Below the pieces are notes generated by a model. It searched no databases and was not told the DNA's origin. It saw only the letters and a program-made list of their open reading frames with translations. A stretch of 64,000 bases of DNA from Mesocentrotus franciscanus (taxonomy: Eukaryota; Echinodermata; Echinoidea; Camarodonta; Strongylocentrotidae). The translations under genes and the position numbers were made by a program. Each line of letters begins with the position of its first letter. Position 1 is the stretch's first letter. This document shows positions 43,516 to 55,405 of the stretch, piece by piece. Location of the stretch: NCBI GenBank assembly GCA_037976565.1, contig CP137685.1:28206827-28270826 (forward strand). The letters are read 5' to 3'.

Positions 43516-44015
43516 NNNNNNNNNNNNNNNNNNNNNNNNNNNNNNNNNNNNNNNNNNNNNNNNNNNNNNNNNNNNNNNNNNNNNNNNNNNNNNNNNNNNN
43601 NNNNNNNNNNNNNNNNNNNNNNNNNNNNNNNNNNNNNNNNNNNNNNNNNNNNNNNNNNNNNNNNNNNNNNNNNNNNNNNNNNNNNNNNNNNNNNNNNNNN
43701 NNNNNNNNNNNNNNNNNNNNNNNNNNNNNNNNNNNNNNNNNNNNNNNNNNNNNNNNNNNNNNNNNNNNNNNNNNNNNNNNNNNNNNNNNNNNNNNNNNNN
43801 NNNNNNNNNNNNNNNNNNNNNNNNNNNNNNNNNNNNNNNNNNNNNNNNNNNNNNNNNNNNNNNNNNNNNNNNNNNNNNNNNNNNNNNNNNNNNNNNNNNN
43901 NNNNNNNNNNNNNNNNNNNNNNNNNNNNNNNNNNNNNNNNNNNNNNNNNNNNNNNNNNNNNNNNNNNNNNNNNNNNNNNNNNNNNNNNNNNNNNNNNNNN
44001 NNNNNNNNNNNNNNN
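43516..44015. other. Assembly gap, exactly 500 N
   Basis: Run of N of a round length, so probably a placeholder of unknown true size. It sits between a minisatellite and the restart of the duplicated segment. Confidence 1.
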
Positions 44016-47000
44016 CAGTCTCGTAGTAAAAAGGAGTTGTAGAAAGTAGGCCCTGAGCCATGCAGATTTTTGTAAAACCGGAGCCCAACTGTATTAAATT
44101 GTCTTATACCTTGATGTATGGTTAATTAGAACGTGCGCCATGACATTAGAGACATTGTATACACTTTGCATAGATTACATATCCAAACCTTTGTTTAGGC
44201 AATCAGAAAGATTGCTAGAATATCAGTTATGACCTAGATGTAATAAACTCTCGTGCCATAATTCATTCTCTACTAATAGATATATTTATCCTTTCATTTG
44301 AGGCAGTCTAATGTTTGATTCCTGTTTCACTTTCAAAATATTAACTACTTGATATTTTATCACCAATAGAGTGAATGGTGAATGATATGCACTCAAGAAA
44401 AGGAGTAAACATTAATCTTTGTTTATATAGTCATATGAAGGTTGGATAGTGCAAGAAAACAGTAGTATTGGAATGATACGGAGTATAGCTTTAAGTTTCA
44501 AATTTTTAATGAAGATTGTTTAGTTAGAGAGTGATATGCAAGTTGGTTGGTGCAAGAAACTAATTATATACTTTATGAAAGAATTTATTAATAATTATAT
44601 ACTATTTAAATGATACATTTACATAGTTTAGCTTTAATCTTCACAATTGTCATGATAATTGTGAAGTCTGTAAAGGAAACAAACTTACTTCTCCTCATTT
44701 TTCTTTACCCTCTAAGACTTGTTACATATGTATTATAATGTTTCATTGGTTGATGTATGTTTCATTGGACTAGTATTACCTAACAGTACATAGAGTGTAC
44801 ATGTATATGCACATGTACATGTAATACATTAAATTCAAGGATGAAGTACTCATTTAAAGCTGTGGACATGACAACATAAATATATTACATGGCTCAAGAA
44901 TTTGATGTTTGGAGTGTGCATCTTTTAAACTTCATGAATAGTTTTAAATGTTATATTGACAAATATATTTCTGCTTGTAAACTCTTTTCTTTTTTTAACC
45001 CCCTCCCCCCACATGTCACTGATTGATAATAATTCAAAACTCACATTAGATTAGACATGTATTGTCGGATTTATCTAGAATAGGTTTTGAGCACCCTCCC
45101 CTCCTGCTGAGAGAGGGCACCCAATTACCCAACCCTTTTAGAGTTAATGAATTTGTTACAAGGTATAACATGTCTTTATACTGTTAATCATATTACCGGT
45201 ACATGATCCATGTTTTTTATATAGAAATACATTTGTGCTTTAGCTTTAAAGGGATCTAGTAACTTTGTCTCAGATTCTGAAACAAAATCCTGGATTTAGC
45301 TCATGCTGCAATGATAATTATAAACCATTAGGTCAGTCAGGAACCCCATGAGTTTTACAAGCCGATCGCCTGTCTGATTATCAAGATATTTATGATTGGA
45401 AATCGAAACCAAATTTTGCGTTTTCCTAACGGTTTTCATAACACTACATTCTATTGGGGAAAACGAGTATGGTAAAACTGGTCACTCAAAGATTTTTACT
45501 TTTTTGAGGCACTCCTTGATCATTTTGAAGCGCAATTTTTTTAGGGCTTCAATATTACACCATATCACAGACAGTGATAACAGGTAGGGCCTTGCATCTC
45601 AGATTTAACATTGTTAAACGATGCCTTTAATATGAGTATCACATTGAAGAAGAAATAATTTAATTGAGCAAATTAAGTGTGCTGCATAGATATATATCTT
45701 AAGGGTATACAGTAGAAGATTTTAAGAGTCTCTTAAAGACACATTTTTTTTATTTTTGTTAAAATATGACGTTATGACAAAGCAGTTCTTTCTCTTCCCT
45801 CATGTCTGCTATTATCCCTTCTTTTCTTTTTTTTCTGAGTGCATAGGGACTTACATTTATTTTTGTGATATGCGCCATATAAGAATGGTTTATTATTATT
45901 GTTTAACTCATCTTGTATTTGTAGTCACCAATGCATTTTCTTTCCATTGTTAATGTACATGTAATGCTGACAATATTTTCAGGTGTAAATGTATCTCATT
46001 ATTTGCTCTGAATTAAGAAGAATTTAGTTTCAGTGTGTAAATGGCTTTAGTGCATAATCTCTATTCACGAGCTAAGCCAATACAACACTAGTCCAGAATC
46101 TGACCGGTGTTACTTTATTTCGCGATCCCTACCTGCTGCAAGCCGAAGATAACGTGTTCCATGAATCTGTACGCATCGATCGTGACGTCCAGCCAGCCAG
46201 GTGTAGTGAGTCAGGGATCACGCCATCTTCGCCAGCAGCAAGTAGAGGGAGATCACATTGCGTTGGTGGAGATTGTTCAAAATGTCACTTCAAATAAAAT
46301 CGGCCAGTTTCTGGACTAATACAACAGTAAAGGAAACAGAACTGTTACTTATTGTGATGTTATTAGTATTGAACAAATTTTATCTTTGATTATAATACAT
46401 GCAGTCATGCAAGAAACAAAATTCAATTACTAAAATGGTTAACAAAGATTAAAAACAATTGTTCATAACACCATGCCAATTGCCATTCGCATGCTTTTAT
46501 TAATTCATAGCAGACAATTACAAAATAATTTAATGTGAAAATCGACAAGTTTCACATGTTACTCTAAAATAGTCCTTGCATCGTACATATACAGGCCTAC
46601 AACATAAATAAAGCACAATAGATTGTCACTAACATTGGTCGTACAAGGACAAAAATAAAACATTCAACATTAGGGGTAGGGGTACATTGCGTCATATAGC
46701 ATGCAAAATAAAATAGTCGAAAATGACATACATCTACAACATACTGTAGGTTATCATAAGTTTCATTATATATGCAAATGAGTACCGGTATCTGTACCTC
46801 AAACCTACATGTAGTGCAGTGTACATGTGTGCATCAATTCTATTGATAAAATAACAAGCATACATGAAATTAATATAAGCAAATGCACACCCTGACCAAT
46901 ATATCGGTTAAAAGGTTTTAAAACTCAACAATCGAATAAATAAAATCAGAACAAAAAGTTATTTGTCATTCATAGAGATACAAAGGCTTATTTAGCTCAT

Positions 47001-47472
47001 AAATAATGATAATTGGATTTATGCAGTAAATAATATCGTTAAGAACACCAAACTTTAAAAAATGTGAAAATCCATGAAAAAAAACACTTAAAACAATTCT
47101 TCCATCAATATGAAGTTTGTATTGACAAAGTGAAATGTTACAGATTTTATACATAGTATTTCTGCCTGAAGCAATAACTTTTTTTTAATGGTACAGATAA
47201 TCTCAAGTTCATGCATAAGAGAACCTAAATACAACTCATTGGCAAAATTAGAGTTTTTAAAATAAATTTAGTGTATAATGAGTGAATGAATTGCACAAGG
47301 AAATTGAGCTGTTGCCAAGTAAGTGCAATGACCAGCTTGATTCCGTTTTCACACAAGCTTTTTGAAGTTTGTTTACATGTTACTGGCCCAAATAACCCAT
47401 CTAATGCTGAATATTAAAACAATTCAAAATCATCTTAGATTAGAGTAGCTTATTGTACATTAGAAGTCCAGG

Positions 47473-47739
47473 GGGGTGTTTCACAAAGACTAAGATCGAC
47501 TTTAAGTTGGATATAACTATGGCAGGCTGTTTGTTCGTGCCACTGTTTGCTCTCACCATTTACTGGCATTGTGGTCACCAATCGTTGTCACAAATCTGTA
47601 GAATTTACCTCTTTTGATAGTTCATTATTGAAGGAAAAAATATTATTTAAAGATCATAATTGAGAGACCAATGGTGAGAGCAACCAGTGGCATGAATGGC
47701 CTGCCATAGTTAAGTCCAACTTAAAGTCGATCTTAGTCT
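47473..47739. mobile_element. Fold-back MITE, family A, copy 4 (duplicate of copy 3)
   Basis: Same truncation point as 40156-40423, as expected from the segmental duplication. Confidence 0.8.
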
Positions 47740-48031
47740 GCAGATTAGCTTTAAATCTGTTGACAAAGCATGCAGTGTGTTTGTTAATATTAGGCATGCA
47801 AGAAAAGAGGGGGTTGCACTCCATGCAAGCTTCATCTGATACTAATACAATTTATAAGGCAATGGGAACGATCCCCACTAGATCTAAGGGTTTTAAAACT
47901 ACAACTCTGGTAGAGCATTTGCACTGTCATGCTGTACATGTACACCGATTGGGAAAAATAATATGTACATGTACATCACAGGGATGAATACTATGGTGAA
48001 AACATTTAATGTATCGTTTTACCATTTCTCA

Positions 48032-48248
48032 GGCCTCGTTCAGATACGACACCAGAAAACCACGGCGTTTTTTTAAACGTTGGTGACGTAAAGTGTAAAC
48101 GCCTCCCATTTCTGTATCTTATAACACAGAGCTCAGTGAATACGCGCATGACCTTTGTTGCGTGCCGTTGCCATTTATTCATTTACACGTTTAAAAACCG
48201 CTGCAGTTTTTTTGCGACAGTTTACAGCGTCGTATCTGAACGAGCCTT
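48032..48248. mobile_element. MITE with GGCCTCGTTCAGATACGAC ends, right duplicate
   Basis: Counterpart of 40716-40932 with several substitutions (for example 'gaatacgcgcatgacc' against 'gaatatgcgcaggacc'). Confidence 0.8.
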
Positions 48249-50487
48249 TAGTCTTTCGTTACAAACTATCACCTGCTTGATGTTCGTAGAATTATTTAAA
48301 GTATGAAGTATGATTAAAGAATGTAATATAAAAACATTTATGTTGAATATATTTATGAGTGGGAATATGTTCATCTTATATGTAATTCTTTCTAAATTAT
48401 TATTTCGACTTTACCCGAGCATTTACGTTTGTTTGATTACTGTGTTCTATTCAATATTTATAACCTATCATTGTACGATTCAATTATGAATAAATTATGC
48501 GAATGAAAACATTGCATCATAACATCTCTACTTGTAGCAGCGAAACATTATTTTTGTTTGTTTTAACCCATTTCTAAATTTGAAAAAATTAATCTAAATA
48601 AATAATATATACATCAGACATTCCCCCACATTCTGCAACATTAAATATTCCAATGTATGTTATACAAATCATAAGCTTTCGTCAAACACCTGTACAAGAT
48701 AATGCCATGATGTTACAGATTGAGTGCACAAATTGGCAACATCAGGTTACAATAATTTGACCATCATGCACAAGCAATGTTAAATTCACAGGCTTTCTGG
48801 TATGTACAGTTAAGAAACAAAATGGAACTTTCATAAATTAATCAGCACACATTTCTGGCTACAACAAAGAAAAATTGCTTTAGAAGTCTCTTTTAATTGA
48901 GCAAGTACCCATAGGGGCCTTTCAATGAACTTTTATTATTTGCCTCCACTTGCCATAAAAGCAGAAAACTGTTTTTGAAAGCAGTTTACCATGTCATGTA
49001 TGTATGAGCCTTAACTGATCGATTCCATGGACTGTCCGAATTTATCATTCTTATTTCAGGTCAAACACACCATCATTTATCACGAGTACAAGATTTCAAT
49101 ACATGAAACAAAATCATGACAGAGTCGTACAGACGTATTTTATTTACTTTATTACAGATTTCATCGACGCCTTAAAGGTGTATAAGGATTTTACAAAGAC
49201 TTAAAAACCAACGCCAATTTGATTGAACAATTGAAGCGAGTTGAAGATAAATCATCCCTTCCCAGGGCAATACAGGAACATGAAATATTCCCAATTAACT
49301 AGATGTATGATAAAAGAAGAACAAGCAATTTACCTATTTTAAGTGTTGGGAGGGGGGGGGGGGTTATTGTATGAATATTAAGAGTATAAATTGCACTGTG
49401 ACACATCACTGCTATTCAGGTTAGTTTATTTCGTATAAAAATGCCTTCATTGAACATATCCAGCATGTAAGCTGAATAATATCTGAGACAATGTGGAATT
49501 TTCATCTACATTTGAACAGCGCCAGCTGAAATGTAATATCCTGGGATAGAGTATTCCTAACAGGCTGTGGAATGCAAGTTGAGATAGAGAACAATAACAC
49601 TTATCTTTATTTTGTAACAACTATACTTATGCTATGAATGTCCTTAGAGGCATGTCTATTATAATTACATGTAATCAGAAATTGCTATATTGTACATGTT
49701 CGAGAGTAGCAAACTTACAAAGATATCCACGGGCAGGGTTTCACAATGTAGCAAAAAATATTAAAATGCTGAGCAATACGAATGCAGGTCCTGCAATTTT
49801 TACTAGCAGCTAGAAAAACCAATAAAGCATCAGAACCTGTCAACTAAAAAACGAACCTCATTCTTGTTCAAAAAACATATTGGCAAGAATCAATATATTA
49901 GCAGCAACACACATTTTCGGTTTTCTTTGAAAAGGTGGCAACCTTACATTAACTGACAATAAAACAAATCAATATTCAAATCTCAAGACTCCGCTTGTAG
50001 CAAGAAGCAAAACATTGCGATAAAAGTTACCATGACAACACAAGCTATTAATTTTAGTTTTCATGGCTTTTTACGTCACTGGCCAAGTACCTCGTTGATG
50101 TCAGTACATGCCGATAAACAGATCATTTTTAAAATCATTAACAGACCATTATCAATCATTCCCGGCATCACGAAACACCTTTTTTTACGTCTCAATAAGC
50201 CGTTCAAACCCCCAGCTGAAGGAATGAAACATCGATTTCTGTATACTGTACAAAACATGCTGATGATGTGTAAAAACAATCTAAAAATTTACGATACAAA
50301 GATAACGACACATAATATTGGGAAAAAATACCATTTTCATTTACATGTACATTTGTATATATATATATATCACCCAGACAATTATTGTTGCATACAAAAT
50401 GAAGCCCTAAAACACGGATGATTGTAATAAACATATTCACATGGCTTATCTGAATGAATCTCTTGCTTGTGTCTGTTGCAATTGTAC

Positions 50488-53400
50488 TTTCTGTGACATC
50501 ATAGACGTTTGGATCATTGAAACGCCTTCTAAGAGCTCAACTTTCTGTGACATCATAGATGTTTGAATCATTGAAACGCCTTCTAAGAGCACAGCTTTCT
50601 GTGACATCATAGACATTTGAATCATTGAAACGCCTTCTAAGAGCACAGCTTTCTGTGACATCATAGATGTTTGGATCATTGAAACGCCTTCTAAGAGCAC
50701 AGCTTTCTGTGACATAGACGTTTGGATCATTGAAACGCCTTCTAAGAGCACAACTTTCTGTGACATCATAGACGTTTGAATCATTGAAATGCCTTCTAAG
50801 AGCACAACTTTCTGTGACATCATAGACGTTTGAATCATTGAAATGCCTTCTAAGAGCACAACTTTCTGTGACATCATAGACGTTTGAATCATTGAAACGC
50901 CTTCTAAGAGCACAACTTTCTGTGACATCATAGATGTTTGAATCATTGAAACGCCTTCTAAGAGCACAGCTTTCTGTGACATCATAGACGTTTGATCATT
51001 GAAACGCCTTCTAAGAGCACAACTTTCTGTGACATCATAGACGTTTGAATCATTGAAATGCCTTCTAAGAGCACAACTTTCTGTGACATCATAGACATTT
51101 GAATCATTGAAACGCCTTCTAAGAGCACAGCTTTCTGTGACATCATAGACGTTTGGATCATTGAAACGCCTTCTAAGAGCACAGCTTTCTGTGACATCAT
51201 AGATGTTTGAATCATTGAAACGCCTTCTAAGAGCACAGCTTTCTGTGACATCATAGACGTTTGGATCATTGAAACGCCTTCTAAGAGCACAGCTTTCTGT
51301 CACATAGACGTTTGGATCATTGAAACGCCTTCTAAGAGCACAACTTTCTGTGACATCATAGATGTTTGAATCATTGAAATGCCTTCTAAGAGCACAACTT
51401 TCAGTGGCATCATAGATGTTTGAATCATTGAAACGCCTTCTAAGAGCACAGCGTTCTGTGACATCATAGACGTTTGGATCATTGAAACGCCTTCTAAGAG
51501 CACAACCTTCTGTGACATCATAGATGTTTGAATCATTGAAACGCCTTCTAAGAGCACAGCTTTCTGTGACATCATAGACATTTGAATCATTGAAACGCCT
51601 TCTAAGAGCACAGCTTTCTGTGACATCATAGACGTTTGTATCATTGAAACGCCTTCTAAGAGCACAGCTTTCTGTGACATCATAGACATTTGAATCATTG
51701 AAACGCCTTCTAAGAGCACAGCGTTCTGTGACATCATAGACGTTTGGATCATTGAAACGCCTTCTAAGAGCACAGCTTTCTGTGACATAGACGTTTGGAT
51801 CATTGAAACGCCTTCTAAGAGCACAGCTTTCTGTGACATCATAGACGTTTGGATCATTGAAACGCCTTCTAAGAGCACAACTTTCTGTGACATCATAGAC
51901 ATTTGAATCATTGAAACGCCTTCTAAGAGCACAGCGTTCTGTGACATCATAGACGTTTGGATCATTGAAACGCCTTCTAAGAGCACAGCGTTCTGTGACA
52001 TCATAGACGTTTGGATCATTGAAACGCCTTCTAAGAGCACAACTTTCTGTGACATCATAGACATTTGAATCATTGAAACGCCTTCTAAGAGCACAGCTTT
52101 CTGTGACATCATAGACATTTGAATCATTGAAACGCCTTCTAAGAGCACAACTTTCTGTGACATCATAGACATTTGAATCATTGAAACGCCTTCTAAGAGC
52201 ACAGCGTTCTGTGACATCATAGACGTTTGGATCATTGAAACGCCTTCTAAGAGCACAACTTTCTGTGACATCATAGACATTTGAATCATTGAAACGCCTT
52301 CTAAGAGCACAGCGTTCTGTGACATCATAGACGTTTGGATCATTGAAACGCCTTCTAAGAGCACAACTTTCTGTGACATCATAGATGTTTGAATCATTGA
52401 AATGCCTTCTAAGAGCACAACTTTCTGTGGCATCATAGATGTTTGAATCATTGAAACGCCTTCTAAGAGCACAACTTTCTGTGGCATCATAGACGTTTGG
52501 ATCATTGAAACGCCTTCTAAGAGCACAACTTTCTGTGACATCATAGATGTTTGAATCATTGAAATGCCTTCTAAGAGCACAACTTTCTGTGACATCATAG
52601 ATGTTTGAATCATTGAAACGCCTTCTAAGAGCACAGATTTCTGTGACATCATAGATGTTTGAATCATTGAAACGCCTTCTAAGAGCACAGCTTTCTGTGA
52701 CATCATAGACGTTTGGATCATTGAAACGCCTTCTAAGAGCACAGCTTTCTGTGACATAGACGTTTGGATCATTGAAACGCCTTCTAAGAGCACAACTTTC
52801 TGTGACATCATAGATGTTTGAATCATTGAAACGCCTTCTAAGAGCACAGATTTCTGTGACAACATAGATGTTTGAATCATTGAAATGCCTTCTAAGAGCA
52901 CAACTTTCTGTGACATCATAGATGTTTGAATCATTGAAACGCCTTCTAAGAGCACAGCTTTCTGTGACATCATAGACGTTTGGATCATTGAAACGCCTTC
53001 TAAGAGCACAACTTTCTGTGACATCATAGACGTTTGGATCATTGAAACGCCTTCTAAGAGCACAGCTTTCTGTGACATAGACGTTTGGATCATTGAAACG
53101 CCTTCTAAGAGCACAACTTTCTGTGACATCATAGACGTTTGGATCATTGAAACGCCTTCTAAGAGCACAGCTTTCTGTGACATCATAGATGTTTGAATCA
53201 TTGAAACGCCTTCTAAGAGCACAGCTTTCTGTGACATCATAGACGTTTGGATCATTGAAACGCCTTCTAAGAGCACAGCTTTCTGTGACATCATAGATGT
53301 TTGAATCATTGAAATGCCTTCTAAGAGCACAACTTTCTGTGACATCATAGACGTTTGGATCATTGAAACGCCTTCTAAGAGCACAACTTTCTGTGACATC

Positions 53401-53565
53401 ATAGATGTTTGGATCATTGAAACGCCTTCTAAGAGCACAGATTTCTGTGACATCATAGATGTTTGAATCATTGAAACGCCTTCTAAGAGCACAGCTTTCT
53501 GTGACATCATAGATGTTTGAATCATTGAAACGCCTTCTAAGAGCACAGCTTTCTGTGACATCATA
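50488..53565. repeat. 54-bp minisatellite, right array, about 57 units
   Basis: The unit runs from TTTCTGTGACATCATAGA to CGCCTTCTAAGAGCACA(G/A)C. Variant positions recur: gacgt/gatgt/gacat, tttgGatc/tttgAatc, gaaAcg/gaaAtg, cacaActttc/cacaGctttc/cacaGcgttc/cacaGatttc. Some units lack 'atc' (51 bp) and one unit near 50990 lacks one base. Because 54 is divisible by three, a 1067-codon frame stays open on the minus strand, but I do not consider it coding. Confidence 0.95.
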
Positions 53566-54237
53566 CACACATGTAATGTAGCTCTTAATGTGGACATATT
53601 TTATCCACATCAAAAGAAAAAGAAAGTAAAGAAATGAATAGAAAAACACACATTGCTATAAAGATCCAACTTATTATACTAAACTTAATCCTTTAAAAAT
53701 TGGGAAAACAATTGTGCTCCTAGAAAGTCATTCCACTGCCAAATCAATTTTTCTCCATCACAGAAATATATATTAGGGTTATATTCCCCTTCATACTGTA
53801 AATGTGGTAAGAGCATAAATCATTTAAATATCATATGTATACATACACAGAATGTTACTGTAGATATCAATTGCATTTGGATCGTGACAAATCAGTAACA
53901 TTATGATAATCAAACAAATATAAGAAACAAAATAACTTATGAAACTAGATTCTAAGGTATCATTTATCATATGAAATTTTGATACAAATATATATATACA
54001 TGTACAGATCTATTCATACTACAGCTAGCTGGCTAGAAGTGGAGTAGATAAAAATACGCCAACACTTTTATTTGACCAATCTTAAATAATCTTCTCAAAC
54101 TTTTCTTTAAATTTAGCACCAGTTAAAATACGGCTTGGCCTTACATAATGTAACTTAACCAATATATTAAGCATCCACCCGATTGCGTTGAAACAATGTT
54201 TCAAAGAGAGAGAGAGAGAGAGAGGGAGTGACGAGGT

Positions 54238-54268
<31 letters not shown>

Positions 54269-54839
54269 AACAGATGGAGAATGAGAAATGTGGGCTAATA
54301 TTTGAATCTCTCCTAAAATGATTTAAAAATCTTATCTAAAATCTAAGGATAGTAATGAGGATTTCACGTTTTTAAAAAAGAAGAAAAAAGGAAAAAGAAT
54401 CAATTACAGTGTACAAGAAGACAGACACAATAATTTAATTGTTTCGCAAAAAAATTGATACATTTCTCCCCCTCTCTCTCTCTCTCTCTCTTCATTAAAT
54501 AATCTTATTAGGTATTCCTTTCCTTTTTGTCCTTCTGCTGTGAAACGGTGAATGTCAAATGGCAATACCAGTAATATGACTGATATTTCATCTTAAATGA
54601 CATGTGGACTGCTATATTGCCTAGTATGCAATCCTAGGGTTCCACTATATTTGTACCTTGAGAGCCATTACAAACAGACTTAAAACATCAGAATCAACAG
54701 CATACTTATTCTCCGAGCTACAGACATCCAGCTTTTATCTTTGAAAAATACCTTTGCACATGCTTAAATGTATCATGGCTTATTTTTATGTTTTTCCTGA
54801 ACAACTACTGGCAAAGAAGGATTAATAGATTTCCAATGT
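53566..54839. other. Intergenic DNA and 3' UTR of the kinase gene
   Basis: Holds a (GA)n tract at 54205-54265, a (CT)n tract at 54472-54492, and a minus-strand AATAAA (TTTATT at about 54067) that could end the kinase mRNA. Nothing else recognised. Confidence 0.5.
54205..54265. repeat. (GA)n microsatellite
   Basis: gagagagaga run interrupted once by 'ggagtgacgaggt'. Confidence 0.9.
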
Positions 54840-55405
54840 TTACAGATCTGTCTGAAAGCTGCGCCTCTGCCTTGAAGCTAAACTCATCTTCTCAGGAGAT
54901 TTCTCCTCCCCTGGTGATTCTCTTGCCCTCCTCGCCCCTTGCCGCTTCACTGGCCCCGAGATTGCTGGTGGCTTGAAGGGAGCCGCACCAAACGGATCCA
55001 CATCGTCAAACCCTGCAGGGACGGCGGGCGAGTCGGGACTCGTGAAAGGCTGCGCGCCAAAGTCATCAACTGCCTTAGTCAGAGGCAGGACTAATTGTTT
55101 GTGGGCTTGGGGTGGCGTGAGCTTGCGCCCAAAAGTGTCCTCGAAACCGAGCTTAGTGTCGACCAGCTTGGGCTGCCCGTCGTCTGCTAGGGAGAATGGA
55201 CGTGATCCAAACGCATCAAGGCTGTCCTGGGATCCTCGTAGCCTGGGCTGGCTGCCTGGGCTTGACTTGAGGGAGTTGGAGGCAGAGCTGGAGCTGCTGC
55301 GACGTGACGAACGGGAGCTGTTGCTGCCACTGCGACGTCTTCTGCCTCCAGACGAAGTTCGGCTGGAACGACGCACACCAACAGCTGTGCTCACCACATG
55401 AGGCG
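54840..55405 (-). CDS. BMP2K/AAK1: AAK1/BMP2K-like last exon
   Basis: The acceptor ctctcacaag at 55406 keeps the frame; a stronger-looking tttag at 55423 would not. Carries a Ser/Arg-rich segment, DAFGSRPF, DDFGAQPF and DPFGAAPF, and ends RRSFQTDL then stop. An unseen exon between this and the previous one is possible. Confidence 0.8.

Larger units (their letters stand above)
44016..50700. repeat. Segmental duplication, right copy (about 6.7 kb)
   Basis: Starts at the first base after the N run with 'cagtctcgtagtaaaa', matching 36693. The first 4 kb differ from the left copy mainly in homopolymer lengths and small indels. The part 48000-49450 has many substitutions relative to 40680-42140. 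Confidence 0.95.

Noticed and set aside
43465..44088. ORFs spanning the N run
   Set aside because: They consist almost wholly of unknown residues and have no meaning.
50488..53565. CRISPR-like array
   Set aside because: Units are head-to-tail without unique spacers, in an intron-bearing eukaryotic genome; it is a minisatellite.
50446..53649. 1067-codon minus-strand ORF (repeating CALRRRFNDSNIYDVTES) and an overlapping 765-codon ORF in another frame
   Set aside because: The repeat unit is 54 bp, so any frame without a stop in one unit stays open throughout. Two frames of the same strand are open, a one-base deletion merely switches between them, and there is no matching exon structure or known domain.
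54973..55401. Plus-strand 142-codon ORF opposite the last kinase exon
   Set aside because: It is antisense to an exon with clear DxFGAxPF repeats and has no recognisable motifs.
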